Of a DNA stretch of 64,000 bases, positions 19,001 to 26,321 are shown in pieces. The notes beneath the pieces are model-generated. The model ran no database searches. It had not been told where the DNA came from and was given only the letters and a program-made list of their open reading frames with translations. This DNA is from Erwinia sorbitola. Its GTDB lineage: Bacteria; Pseudomonadota; Gammaproteobacteria; Enterobacterales; Enterobacteriaceae. How positions within the stretch are numbered: position 1 is the stretch's first letter; each line of letters begins with the position of its first letter. Location: assembly GCF_009738185.1 (NCBI RefSeq), contig NZ_CP046509.1, positions 2,297,501 through 2,361,500 of the forward strand. Reading direction: 5' to 3'. The position numbers and the translations under genes were made by a program.

Positions 19001-21645
19001 TATTTTTACGCAATGGTCAGCATCTTTCGCCAGAGGATCGTGTGCTGCTGCTGAGTGTGGCACGAGTGGTGATTGACGATCGCGCCGGTGGGCTGAAAGA
19101 GCAGCTTAATCTGCGGATGCAGACGGCGCTATCGTTACCGCTGCCTTTACCGCTGGTAACACCTGCTGATCTCCCTGCAAGTCAGCACCTCGAGTGGCAG
19201 CCGGATACTGACTCCCTGATCTTCTTCAACGGTCGGGGCGGCTTCTCTCCCGATGGACGCGAATATCAAATTCTGCTCGGTGAAGCGGGATCTACGCCAG
19301 CACCATGGTCAAATGTGATCGCTAATGACAGCTTTGGTACCGTGATTTCAGAGGCCGGACAAGCCTATACCTGGTTTGAAAATGCCCATGAATACCGGCT
19401 GACTCCATGGGAGAACGATCCGGTAAGCGATCGTTCTGGTGAAGCCTTCTATCTGCGTGATGAAGAGACGGGCGCTGTCTGGTCTCCGACTACTCTGCCC
19501 GTGCAGGGCCAGGGGCACTATCTCAGCCGTCACGGTTTTGGTTACAGCGTATTCAGCCACCGGGAAACCGGTCTGGACAGCGAGCTGACGGTGTTGGTAG
19601 CGGAACATGCGCCTGTGAAGCTGGCCATTCTGACCGTCGCCAATAACTCTGGCCGCACCAGGATGATATCTGTTACCGGCTACGTTGAATGGACGCTGGG
19701 CGAATCGCGCAGTAAGTCAGCTATGCATATCATCACTTCTCCTTCAGCGGTGAGGGCCGGATGCGGTGTGCTGGCTAACAACTACTACAGCAGCAACGGC
19801 TCTGACAGAACGGCGTTTTTCGCGGTGACCGGGGCGCACTGCTCTCTCACCGGCGATCGCCGGGCCTTCCTCGGCCGTCACGGTTCCCGTCACTCTCCTG
19901 CGGCGATGACACAGCGCAGATTGCCGGACACCACCGGAGCCGGGCTTGATCCCTGTGCGGCAGTTCAGTCGGCCACGACGCTAATCGATGGCGATCAGCG
20001 GACGTTTATTTTCGCTCTTGGCATCGGGCAAAACCCACAGGATGCGGAGGCGCTGATCGCTCATTATTTGAATGAAGATGCGGCCCGTCATGAACTGGCG
20101 CAGGTGCACCAGCACTGGCATAACATCCTGGATAAAGTCGTGGTCACCACTCCCGATCCGTCAGTCAACCTGCTGGTTAACGGCTGGCTGCTGTATCAGA
20201 CGCTTGCCTGCCGGATTATGGCACGCAGCGGCTACTATCAGTCGGGAGGCGCATTCGGCTTCCGTGACCAGCTGCAGGATACTCTTGCCCTCAGCCATAC
20301 CGCTCCTGAGCGTCTGCGCGACCAGATAGTGCTGTGCGCCTCAAGACAGTTTATTGAGGGCGATGTCCAGCACTGGTGGCACCCGCCTCTTGGGAACGGC
20401 GTGCGTACACGCTGTTCGGATGATTATCTCTGGCTGCCGCTGGCGATATGCCATTACGTGACCACCACCGGGGATACTGCGCTGCTGGACGAATCAGTTC
20501 CCTACCTTGAGGGGCGTCAGCCTGCGGCTGGTGAGGAGTCGGTATATGAACAGCCGACCATCAGTGCCATTGAGGAGACGGTTTGGCAGCACGGGTTGAA
20601 AGCCCTGCTCCACGGCCTGCGTTTTGGGGAACATGGACTGCCGCTGATAGGAACCGGCGACTGGAATGACGGTATGAACCTGGTGGGTATTGAAGGTGAA
20701 GGAGAAAGCGTCTGGCTCGGGTTCTTCCTGTACGATATTTTGCTGCGTTTTGCCGCTCTGGCCGACCAGCGCGGGCAGACGGATATTGCCAGACAGTGCC
20801 GTAAGGAAGCCGGTAAGCTGAAAAATAATCTCAACACCGCAGGATGGGATGGCGAATGGTATCGCCGGGGTTATTTTGATAACGGCGAACCACTGGGATC
20901 TCACCTGTCGCAGGCCTGCCAGATTGATGCCATAGCCCAGAGCTGGGCGGTACTCTCCGGCGCAGGTACGCCGGAACAGTGTGCACAAGCGATGCAGGCG
21001 CTGGACAGGCGGCTGGTCGATGAAGATGCCGGGATGATTAAGCTGTTAACGCCGCCATTTAATGGCGACGGGCCTAATCCCGGGTATATCCAGGGGTACG
21101 TCCCCGGCGTTCGTGAAAACGGCGGGCAATATACTCATGGGGCAATCTGGGCGGTTATGGCGTTTGCACAGCGGGGAAACAGTGAGAGAGCGTGGCAGCT
21201 GTGGTCGATGATCAACCCGATAAATCACAGCCTGGATGCTGGTGCAGTGGCACGCTATAAAGTAGAGCCTTATGTGATGACGGCCGACATCTATAGCGTT
21301 GCGCCTCATACCGGGCGCGGTGGCTGGAGCTGGTACACAGGTTCGGCAGGCTGGGCTTATCGGCTGCTGGTCGAGTCTTTGCTCGGGATCACCCGTGAAG
21401 GAGGCAGCCTCTCTGTCAGGCCGGTGTTACCTGAAGCCTGGCCTGCTGTCAGCCTCACTTATCGCCACGCCAGCAGCGAGTATCATATTCAGATTTCACG
21501 CGCGGGAGAAGGTTACAGTGTCACGCTGGACGGTGTTATCCAGCCCGGGGAACGCATTCCGCTGCTGGATGATGGACAACATCATCAGGTGGAGATCAGC
21601 CTGGGTGACAACGTCAGAAAGGAACCTGCTGACGGCATACGGTAA
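13030..21645 (+). CDS. cyclic beta-1,2-glucan synthase (NdvB/ChvB/Cgs type)
   Basis: A 2871-residue inner-membrane protein, the usual size of ChvB, NdvB and Brucella Cgs. The N-terminal half is a GT84 transferase. Membrane segments lie near residues 413-467, 823-870 and 947-993, with the DxD (TLDSDTVLP, about 632) and RxxRW (RRTRWIRGDW, about 777) motifs between them. A glucoamylase-like domain follows (about 1020-1560). The C-terminal half has two beta-sandwich repeats and a GH94 phosphorylase domain with the catalytic Asp in GDWNDGMN near 2545. By family it polymerises UDP-glucose into linear beta-1,2-glucan and cyclises it. I chose the ATG at 13030 over the GTG at 13000 because GAAGAG precedes it. 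No NdvA-type exporter gene is adjacent. Confidence 0.93.
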   Translation: MKLSPKHSLKMKLREKIATIKSKWQGVPVAVNDSAIKAELFSAAQMELYGQKLARSHRLSPDKIPYYLLKRLDDNESVITKNCYLLNSAEKISIAPAGEWLLDNYYLIEEQIRMVRHHLPKNFGKGLPVLAAPHACPRIYDIASEAIAHGDGRWDVASLTGYISAYQRVTPLTLGELWALPGMLRLALIENLRRVSSEVAQAQKERNLADAWVSQIIVCAENTPADLVMVIADMARSRPPLSSAFVAELVRRLQGRGNLLSLPLNWVEQRLAENGTTTDQLIHHFNQQLAASQLSVSNSIAGLRLLSETNWADFCEASSLVEQVLREDPAGIYPLMHFDTRDHYRHVIEKLARISHFSELDVARQVLALSQAASSHFPQHHIGHYLIGEERHVLDKQLSANTNWLTHLRHRFNQEPLLAWLGSLCLLTVGITAEILQTTAEQGMNWIMWLLAAPLALVISQVVLHLLSEATTRFRSPRPLPRMDFSNGVPAEFSTMIAIPCLLTSRKAAEALLNSVEVFYLGNNSDNLYFALLTDFSDSLTESKPENDMLLEWTISQIHSLNRRYAPDRPLFFLLHRSSTWNEQQGVWMGYERKRGKLAALNSWLRQPAAQFSHCAGDDKSFPVAVRYVITLDSDTVLPRDTAHKLVATMAHPLNHPIYDAEKQRVVKGYGILQPGLAEEIPLSGQGRYAAICSSLPGNNPYSMMSSDIYQDLFGEGTFVGKGIYDVDIFAQATANTCPENLVLSHDLLEGCYARSGLLSEVLLYEQYPANYLSDVARRTRWIRGDWQLLNWLKLRVTRADGSRDKNPLSTLSRWKLVDNLRRSLVAPALLLLLFAAVLWVPNPLYWLVLLAMVLLLPTALAMVQDLLFSSVPLLQRLTGVISGTLRRLTHIFISFATLPHEAGYSLQAIFTTLWRLGISRRNLNQWASVDPYSGAEKTSPTRFYRAMGFNVFCGLLLTSLTAHYAPALLWFAVPVSVLWCLAPLLLSWLSRTPAPVTAALNSGQKRLLRQSGREIWAFFDHFASAEENWLPPDNYQEQPKPAIAHRTSPTNIGLSLLANLTAYDFGYIPGSEALRRITLTLDTLDKMEHYRGHLFNWYDTRTLAPLNPRYVSSVDSGNMAGHLLTLSSGLTRLRHQPVMDVSRMLEGLDDTLTLLENRWGQNAPTTLRQLHKHCRNASELHPSQLLDELRKMEGLSQRLHPAGSDENTPVTRWISHLQQQLTLFCHAWSSLLGWITPDWQGSTLPSLCWLSTATPEGPGAPTAETLIAARIQIDIIAELELRLAAHARMDFAFLYNEVTNQLSVGYDCDNNRLDSSHYDLFPSEIRLTTYLTIATNQLPVKSWFALGRLFTKIGHDTALMSWSGSMFEYLMPDLVMPTYPGSLMKQMSLSAVNRQIEWGKERGVPWGVSESGYYAFDASQNYQYHAFGVPGLGLKRGLAGDMVVAPYATFLALMVTPGKACDNLAVLEKNGAHGEYGFYEALDYTPSRQASGQRFAIVRSWMAHHQGMSFQALSHLLHDAPMTERFMAVPAFQSARLLLQERVPHNIELYSPRRHFDAHEGTLLPVHYQPREFTDVDSSAPEVQLLSNEHYHLMVTQAGGGYSRWNDLALTRWRSDTTCDNWGSYCYISDEKTGEVWSNTWQPVGSEPDEYKASFTDAGVEFTRRQGTLHIKTQIVVSPEDDIELRRITLTNRGRQPRTVALTSYAEVVLASAGSDQAHPAFSNLFVQTEWIADHEAILCHRRARTPEEQSPWLFHMMVVHGRTEKTASFETDRAAFIGRGNDTSSALAPGQSGPLGNSAGAVLDPVMAVRQSLLLQPGVPVIVDMVYGVTPARELSQALLEKYRDSAIADRVFELAWSHSQIVLRQMNANEDDASLFNRVASAVLFPGPELRAEAQIIARNRRGQSGLWGWTISGDLPIVILNVASAESIPLINTLMQAHHYWRLKGLAVDLVILNDGPGGYQQTLHNQIMNLIAAGSESGLTDKSGGIFLRNGQHLSPEDRVLLLSVARVVIDDRAGGLKEQLNLRMQTALSLPLPLPLVTPADLPASQHLEWQPDTDSLIFFNGRGGFSPDGREYQILLGEAGSTPAPWSNVIANDSFGTVISEAGQAYTWFENAHEYRLTPWENDPVSDRSGEAFYLRDEETGAVWSPTTLPVQGQGHYLSRHGFGYSVFSHRETGLDSELTVLVAEHAPVKLAILTVANNSGRTRMISVTGYVEWTLGESRSKSAMHIITSPSAVRAGCGVLANNYYSSNGSDRTAFFAVTGAHCSLTGDRRAFLGRHGSRHSPAAMTQRRLPDTTGAGLDPCAAVQSATTLIDGDQRTFIFALGIGQNPQDAEALIAHYLNEDAARHELAQVHQHWHNILDKVVVTTPDPSVNLLVNGWLLYQTLACRIMARSGYYQSGGAFGFRDQLQDTLALSHTAPERLRDQIVLCASRQFIEGDVQHWWHPPLGNGVRTRCSDDYLWLPLAICHYVTTTGDTALLDESVPYLEGRQPAAGEESVYEQPTISAIEETVWQHGLKALLHGLRFGEHGLPLIGTGDWNDGMNLVGIEGEGESVWLGFFLYDILLRFAALADQRGQTDIARQCRKEAGKLKNNLNTAGWDGEWYRRGYFDNGEPLGSHLSQACQIDAIAQSWAVLSGAGTPEQCAQAMQALDRRLVDEDAGMIKLLTPPFNGDGPNPGYIQGYVPGVRENGGQYTHGAIWAVMAFAQRGNSERAWQLWSMINPINHSLDAGAVARYKVEPYVMTADIYSVAPHTGRGGWSWYTGSAGWAYRLLVESLLGITREGGSLSVRPVLPEAWPAVSLTYRHASSEYHIQISRAGEGYSVTLDGVIQPGERIPLLDDGQHHQVEISLGDNVRKEPADGIR

Positions 21646-22522
21646 GCAACAGCTGACGCAGCCAGCGATGGGCCGGATCGGCTTCGGAACGAGGATGCCA
21701 CATCTGTGATACGGTGATACTGCCGGTTTTCACCGGCAGTTCAAATATATGCAGAATTCCGGCGGGCTGATTAAGTAAAAAAGAGGCCGGAACCAGCGCC
21801 ACCAGCTCGGATGCGCGGGCTACGGCCACCGCAGCAGGAAAAGCAGGCACCACGGCGTTTATCTGGCGGAACAGGCCGGATTCTGCCAGCGCCCGATCCA
21901 CCGGGCCTTCTGCCCGGCCGCTGCGTGATGCCACCACATGGCCATAAGCGATATAGTCGTTTATGCCGACCTTTGGTAACAGTGACAGCGGATGTCCATT
22001 TCGCACCACGCCAACAAAACGATCGCGAAACAGCGCCTGTAAGCGAATTTCCGGCCCCATATCCCCTGCTACACCAATTTCCAGATCGACCCGTCCCTCG
22101 CGCAGCGGCTTAACGCTCTTTTCCGCCTTTGCGGCAAAAGTCAGCCGAACACGGGGTGCCGACGCGGCTGCGGCGGCTATTAATGCCGGGCCAAAGGCTT
22201 CCACAAAACCGTCATTGGCGCGTAGCGTAAAAGTACATTCAAGACTCGCCGGATGCAGTTCAGCACCCGCAGGACGCAGCACTGCACGAGCCTCAAATAC
22301 TGCGTTCTGGCTGCGTTCGCGAAGCGCTTCGGCCTGGGGCGTCAGTACCATATTTCGCCCGGCACGCACCAGCAGCGGATCGCCAGTGACGCTCCGCAGG
22401 CGGCTGAGAGTACGGCTCATCGCCGAAGCACTCAACCCCAGACGCCGTGCAGCTGCCGCTACGCTGACTTCAGTGAGCAGCACATCAAGGGCAATCAGTA
22501 AATTAAGATCGGGTTCAGTCAT
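21614..22522 (-). CDS. LysR-family transcriptional regulator
   Basis: A 302-residue LTTR. The N-terminal helix-turn-helix (LLTEVSVAAAARRLGLSASAMSRTLSRLR) is followed by a periplasmic-binding-protein-like effector domain (LRANDGFVEAFGPALI). Its last 32 bases overlap the 3' end of the glucan synthase gene tail to tail. The ribosome binding site is weak (AGGT, 13 bases away). Its nearest neighbours are ydcF, which is co-directional, and the glucan synthase. The effector and targets are unknown. Confidence 0.88.
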   Translation of the reverse strand: MTEPDLNLLIALDVLLTEVSVAAAARRLGLSASAMSRTLSRLRSVTGDPLLVRAGRNMVLTPQAEALRERSQNAVFEARAVLRPAGAELHPASLECTFTLRANDGFVEAFGPALIAAAAASAPRVRLTFAAKAEKSVKPLREGRVDLEIGVAGDMGPEIRLQALFRDRFVGVVRNGHPLSLLPKVGINDYIAYGHVVASRSGRAEGPVDRALAESGLFRQINAVVPAFPAAVAVARASELVALVPASFLLNQPAGILHIFELPVKTGSITVSQMWHPRSEADPAHRWLRQLLLTVCRQQVPF

Positions 22523-22566
22523 GGCAGCAACGTGACCTGGTGATAAGTAACAGAAAGAAAAGTCGG

Positions 22567-23400
22567 CTAGCGTACCAGCGCCGCCAGTTCAGGATCCGCC
22601 ATCAGCCGCTGCCAGGCCTGTTCGACGGCATGCGGCACATCAACATGGCCGATAAACCCAAGACCCAGCGGGCCATAGCCATTATGATCGTCACGCAGCC
22701 GACGCACTTCGCCCAGCGCCATGGAAACATAGCGCTCCAGCGTCCATAGCCCCTGCTGCGACGCGGCACCGCTCATCACAATCTGACCGTCCTGTAACGT
22801 CAGTTGCGGAATAAAGACCGGCCAGCTGATAAAATCCGCCTGTCGACCCTGACGCTGCCATTCGTGCTCAAAGGTCTCCACCGTTCTGCGCTGCATTAGC
22901 GGATCCTGAATAATAATAATACGGCGAGCCTCGATCTCACGGGCCTGTAAGATTCTGCGGCTGAAGGCAGCGTTCTCGCCACAATTGCGGGACTGATCTT
23001 CAACAATCAGCCGTTCAGGATGTATGCCAAACCTTTCCACCGCGACATCGGCCAGCAGCTGTGCTTCGCTTGATGCTGCGCTGGTTATCTGCATCTCATT
23101 TAATGCCGTTTTCAGTAGCCCGGTGGAGTGCCCAACGCCGCCGCTGAGTAATACAGGGATCGTGGTTGCCGCCAGGCGGGAAAATGCACCGAGGATCCCG
23201 GGAAGCACCGCATGGCCCGCAAGGATAGCGACATCGCCGTGCAGATCCTGCTCACCGCTGATGTCATTCACGGCAAGCCAGTGAGAAATCGTATTGAGAT
23301 AGTCAAGATTCTGCGGGTTAAGGATCATAACCGGAGGCTTTTGCTGAGAGTACATCTGATGGATGATAACACCGATACTTTGTATTTTGCGAACAGGCAT
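22567..23400 (-). CDS. ydcF: YdcF-like DUF218 protein
   Basis: A close match to E. coli YdcF in the ElyC/SanA/YdcF (DUF218) family: CVILAGNAV-like start (AILAGHAVLPG), LLSGGVGHST, VEDQSRNCGENA, IIIIQDPLMQRRT, and the C-terminal RLRDDHNGYGPLG. YdcF binds S-adenosylmethionine in E. coli, and its cellular role is unresolved. The start is uncertain: ATGs at 23400, 23355 and 23328 all lack a good ribosome binding site. The 266-residue E. coli protein favours one of the internal starts. The first ATG lies inside a palindrome. Confidence 0.85.
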   Translation of the reverse strand: MPVRKIQSIGVIIHQMYSQQKPPVMILNPQNLDYLNTISHWLAVNDISGEQDLHGDVAILAGHAVLPGILGAFSRLAATTIPVLLSGGVGHSTGLLKTALNEMQITSAASSEAQLLADVAVERFGIHPERLIVEDQSRNCGENAAFSRRILQAREIEARRIIIIQDPLMQRRTVETFEHEWQRQGRQADFISWPVFIPQLTLQDGQIVMSGAASQQGLWTLERYVSMALGEVRRLRDDHNGYGPLGLGFIGHVDVPHAVEQAWQRLMADPELAALVR

Positions 23401-23417
23401 AGCACGGATGCTATGCC
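23396..23417. repeat. 9-bp perfect palindrome between adh and ydcF
   Basis: The arms GGCATAGCA and TGCTATGCC flank a 4-base loop (CGGA). It lies between the alcohol dehydrogenase stop and ydcF, without a T-run on either strand. It could be a transcript-end hairpin, an mRNA-stabilising structure or a protein-binding dyad. Confidence 0.5.
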
Positions 23418-23465
23418 CTGGTTCAAAATCCGGGCGAACCCGGTGTTGCTATGGTCAGCCTGATA

Positions 23466-24491
23466 TTACAGGGACATATCGACCACAATACGCCCTTCAA
23501 TTTTACCGGCATGCATGCGGGCGAAGATATCGTTGATATTCTCCAGCGGCTCGACGGAAATACTGGCGGCTACTTTGTGACGTCCGGCAAAATCGAGAGA
23601 CTCTTGCAGGTCTTTACGGGTACCTACAATTGATCCGCGAATAGTGGTACCATCCAGCACCATATCGAAGATCGACATGTCGAATTTACCCGGTGGCAGA
23701 CCGTTCAGCACCATGGTGCCGCCACGGCGCATAGTACCAATCGCCTGTTCGAAGGCTTTCGGTGATACCGCCGTCACCAGCACACCATGTGCCCCGCCAA
23801 ACTCTTCTTTAAACACCTTAGCCGGGTCAACTTTCAGGGCGTTTGCCGTTACGGTTGCACCAAGACGTTTAGCAAAGGCCAGCTTCTCGTCGTCAATATC
23901 CACTGCTGCTACGTTAAAGCCCATGGCAACCGCGTACTGCACGGCCATATGCCCCAACCCGCCAATACCGGAAATAACCACCCAGTCACCTGCTTTGGCT
24001 TCGGTCATTTTCAGCCCTTTATATACCGTGACACCGGCACAAAGGATCGGGGCGATTTCGTTATAACCGATGTTATCCGGCAGAATACCGACGTAGTTTG
24101 CATCGGCCAGGCAATATTCAGCGAAGCTGCCGTTAACCGAGTAACCAGCGTTTTGCTGCGAATGGCACAGGGTTTCCCAGCTGTCCAGACAGTGTTCGCA
24201 ATGGCCACAGGCGGAGTATAACCATGGTACGCCCACGCGATCCCCTTCCTTTATGTGCTTTACGCCGTCGCCCACCTTGACCACATAACCCACGCCTTCA
24301 TGACCAGGAATAAACGGTGGCTGTGGTTTTACCGGCCAGTCACCTTCCGCTGCGTGCAAGTCCGTATGGCAAACGCCAGTGGCAACAATTTTTACCAGCA
24401 GCTGGCCCGGGCCTACTTCAGGAATCGGTACCTGTTCAATTACCAGAGGTTTGCCAAAGGCTTTAACTACTGCGGCTTTCATCGTTTTCAT
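23466..24491 (-). CDS. adhP: zinc-dependent alcohol dehydrogenase (AdhP type)
   Basis: A 341-residue medium-chain zinc alcohol dehydrogenase. The catalytic-zinc ligands are in GVCHTDLH and GHEGVG, the structural-zinc cluster is CGHCEHCLDSWETLC, and the NAD motif is ISGIGGLGH. It is closest in style to the ethanol-active AdhP/AdhA group. GAGGA lies 6 bases before the ATG at 24491. Only 25 bases separate it from the upstream aldehyde dehydrogenase stop, so the two form an operon converting primary alcohols to acids through the aldehyde. Confidence 0.9.
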   Translation of the reverse strand: MKTMKAAVVKAFGKPLVIEQVPIPEVGPGQLLVKIVATGVCHTDLHAAEGDWPVKPQPPFIPGHEGVGYVVKVGDGVKHIKEGDRVGVPWLYSACGHCEHCLDSWETLCHSQQNAGYSVNGSFAEYCLADANYVGILPDNIGYNEIAPILCAGVTVYKGLKMTEAKAGDWVVISGIGGLGHMAVQYAVAMGFNVAAVDIDDEKLAFAKRLGATVTANALKVDPAKVFKEEFGGAHGVLVTAVSPKAFEQAIGTMRRGGTMVLNGLPPGKFDMSIFDMVLDGTTIRGSIVGTRKDLQESLDFAGRHKVAASISVEPLENINDIFARMHAGKIEGRIVVDMSL

Positions 24492-24516
24492 TTTCAGTCC
24501 TCGAAGGAAAACAGGC

Positions 24517-26037
24517 TTAAAATAGCCCTAAAGGTGCTGTGTCATAGCTGACCAGCAGATTTTTGGTTTGCTGATAGGCATTCAATGCCATTTTGTGGGT
24601 TTCACGCCCTACGCCTGAGTTTTTGTAGCCCCCAAACGCAGCATGTGCAGGATAAATGTGGTAGCAGTTTGTCCAGACGCGGCCCGCTTTAATATTGCGG
24701 CCCATGCGATACGCCAGGTTACTGTCGCGCGTCCAGATCCCGGCCCCCAGACCAAACTGTGTCTCATTAGCGATAGCCAATGCTTCGGCTTCATCTTTGA
24801 AGGTTGTAATCCCGATAACCGGGCCAAAGATTTCTTCCTGGAAACAACGCATCTTGTTGTCACCTTTAATCAGGGTCGGCTGGATGTAATAACCGTTATC
24901 CAGCTCAGGAGAGATAGAGGCGCGTTCACCGCCGGTAAGGATATTTCCGCCTTCCTCACGCGCTATATCAATATAGGAGAGAATTTTATCAAACTGCTGA
25001 AGCGATGACTGCGCCCCGATCATTGTCTCGGTATCCAGCGGGTCACCGCGTCGGATTGTAGCCACTTTTGCCATCACTTTTTCCATAAACGGCGCGTAAA
25101 TCGACTCATGGATAAGCGCGCGGGACGGACAGGTGCAGACTTCACCCTGATTGAAGAAACCGAGTAGCAGGCCCTCCACCGCTTTATCAATAAACTCCGG
25201 GTCGCCACTCATCACATCGGCAAAGTAAATATTCGGCGACTTTCCGCCCAGTTCGACGGTGCAGGGAATAATATTTTCCGCAGCACAGGCCATGATATGC
25301 CGGCCTACCGGAGTGGAGCCGGTAAAAGCAATTTTGGCGATACGCTTACTGGTCGCCAGCGCCTCACCTGCTTCACGGCCAAAGCCCTGTACAATGTTTA
25401 ATACGCCAGCCGGGAAGATGTCACCGGCAAGTTCCAGCAGCAGAGTGATAGCCAGCGGGGTCTGTTCAGCGGGTTTCAATACTACGCAATTGCCTGCCGC
25501 CAGTGCCGGGGCCAGCTTCCACGCCGCCATTAACAGGGGAAAGTTCCACGGGATGATCTGCCCGACTACGCCCAGCGGTTCATGAAAATGATAGGCGACT
25601 GTTTTCTCGTCAATCTCCGCCGCGCTGCCTTCTTGTGCACGCAGACACCCGGCAAAATAACGGAAGTGATCAATAGCCAGCGGAAGGTCAGCGTTAAGGG
25701 TTTCACGAATTGGTTTGCCGTTATCCCAGCTTTCAGCGACTGCAAGATATTCAAGGTTAGCTTCAATACGGTCGGCAAGCTGTAGTAACAGGTTTGAGCG
25801 ATGCTGCACGCTGGTTTTCCCCCAGTCCGCAGCGGCACGATGGGCAGCGTCAAGGGCAGCATCAATATCACGGGCGTCGGAACGCGGGAAATGTGCGATA
25901 TCACTGCCGTTTACCGGGGAGGTATTCATAAAGTAACGACCGCTTTGCGGTTCTACGAATTTTCCATCAATAAAGTTGCCATAGGATGCTTTGAAGGACA
26001 CTAAAGCCCCGGGTGTACCTGGATGGGAGTAACGCAT
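24517..26037 (-). CDS. NAD-dependent aldehyde dehydrogenase (AldB/ExaC/AcoD type)
   Basis: A 506-residue aldehyde dehydrogenase. The oxyanion and NAD region is PWNFPLLMAAWKLAPALAAG, the general base Glu is in VELGGKSP (about 269), and the nucleophile Cys is in NQGEVCTCPSR (about 303). The frame extends to 26133, but AGAGGA lies 7 bases before the ATG at 26037, and that start gives the family's usual N-terminus (MRYSHPGTPG). Members oxidise acetaldehyde during ethanol or acetoin catabolism. A sigma54-type promoter lies about 80 bases upstream. Confidence 0.92.
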   Translation of the reverse strand: MRYSHPGTPGALVSFKASYGNFIDGKFVEPQSGRYFMNTSPVNGSDIAHFPRSDARDIDAALDAAHRAAADWGKTSVQHRSNLLLQLADRIEANLEYLAVAESWDNGKPIRETLNADLPLAIDHFRYFAGCLRAQEGSAAEIDEKTVAYHFHEPLGVVGQIIPWNFPLLMAAWKLAPALAAGNCVVLKPAEQTPLAITLLLELAGDIFPAGVLNIVQGFGREAGEALATSKRIAKIAFTGSTPVGRHIMACAAENIIPCTVELGGKSPNIYFADVMSGDPEFIDKAVEGLLLGFFNQGEVCTCPSRALIHESIYAPFMEKVMAKVATIRRGDPLDTETMIGAQSSLQQFDKILSYIDIAREEGGNILTGGERASISPELDNGYYIQPTLIKGDNKMRCFQEEIFGPVIGITTFKDEAEALAIANETQFGLGAGIWTRDSNLAYRMGRNIKAGRVWTNCYHIYPAHAAFGGYKNSGVGRETHKMALNAYQQTKNLLVSYDTAPLGLF

Positions 26038-26128
26038 CGCTAAATCCTCTTGTAGGGTAGGTCTTCGAGAGATAAACAACCGCGCTGCAAACCAGTTCTC
26101 GACTTTGTCACGGTTGACCCTTCCCTTT

Positions 26129-26144
26129 TGCACACATCGTGCCA
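26129..26144 (-). promoter_or_regulatory. sigma54 promoter of the aldehyde/alcohol dehydrogenase operon
   Basis: Read on the minus strand the site is TGGCACGATGTGTGCA. It matches TGGCACG-N4-TTGCA with one mismatch, and GG and GC have the fixed -24/-12 spacing. The predicted transcript start is near 26118. A sigma54 activator gene is divergent, and dyads lie at the right distance upstream. Confidence 0.8.
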
Positions 26145-26222
26145 GTTCTTAATTTCATTTCAATCGTAAAATTACGATAATTATCAAATATATGGAGGTA
26201 GGCCATTTGGGGTATTTTTTCG

Positions 26223-26265
26223 GCGGAAGAGAAACTTCCGCAACTGTGTTGCAAATCGCAACACA
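26223..26265. promoter_or_regulatory. tandem dyads, candidate activator binding sites
   Basis: There are two inverted repeats with the same 5-base spacer. The first is GCGGAAG / CTTCCGC (26223-26241). The second is TGTGTTGC / GCAACACA (26245-26265). They lie about 105-145 bases upstream of the predicted sigma54 transcript start and 57-99 bases before the AcoR-like start. This is the layout expected for enhancer-binding-protein sites that also control the regulator's own gene. Confidence 0.6.
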
Positions 26266-26321
26266 ACAAAAACTTGATGGCTACAATATCGCAACAACAT
26301 CATCAAGGCGTGAGGTTTTTA

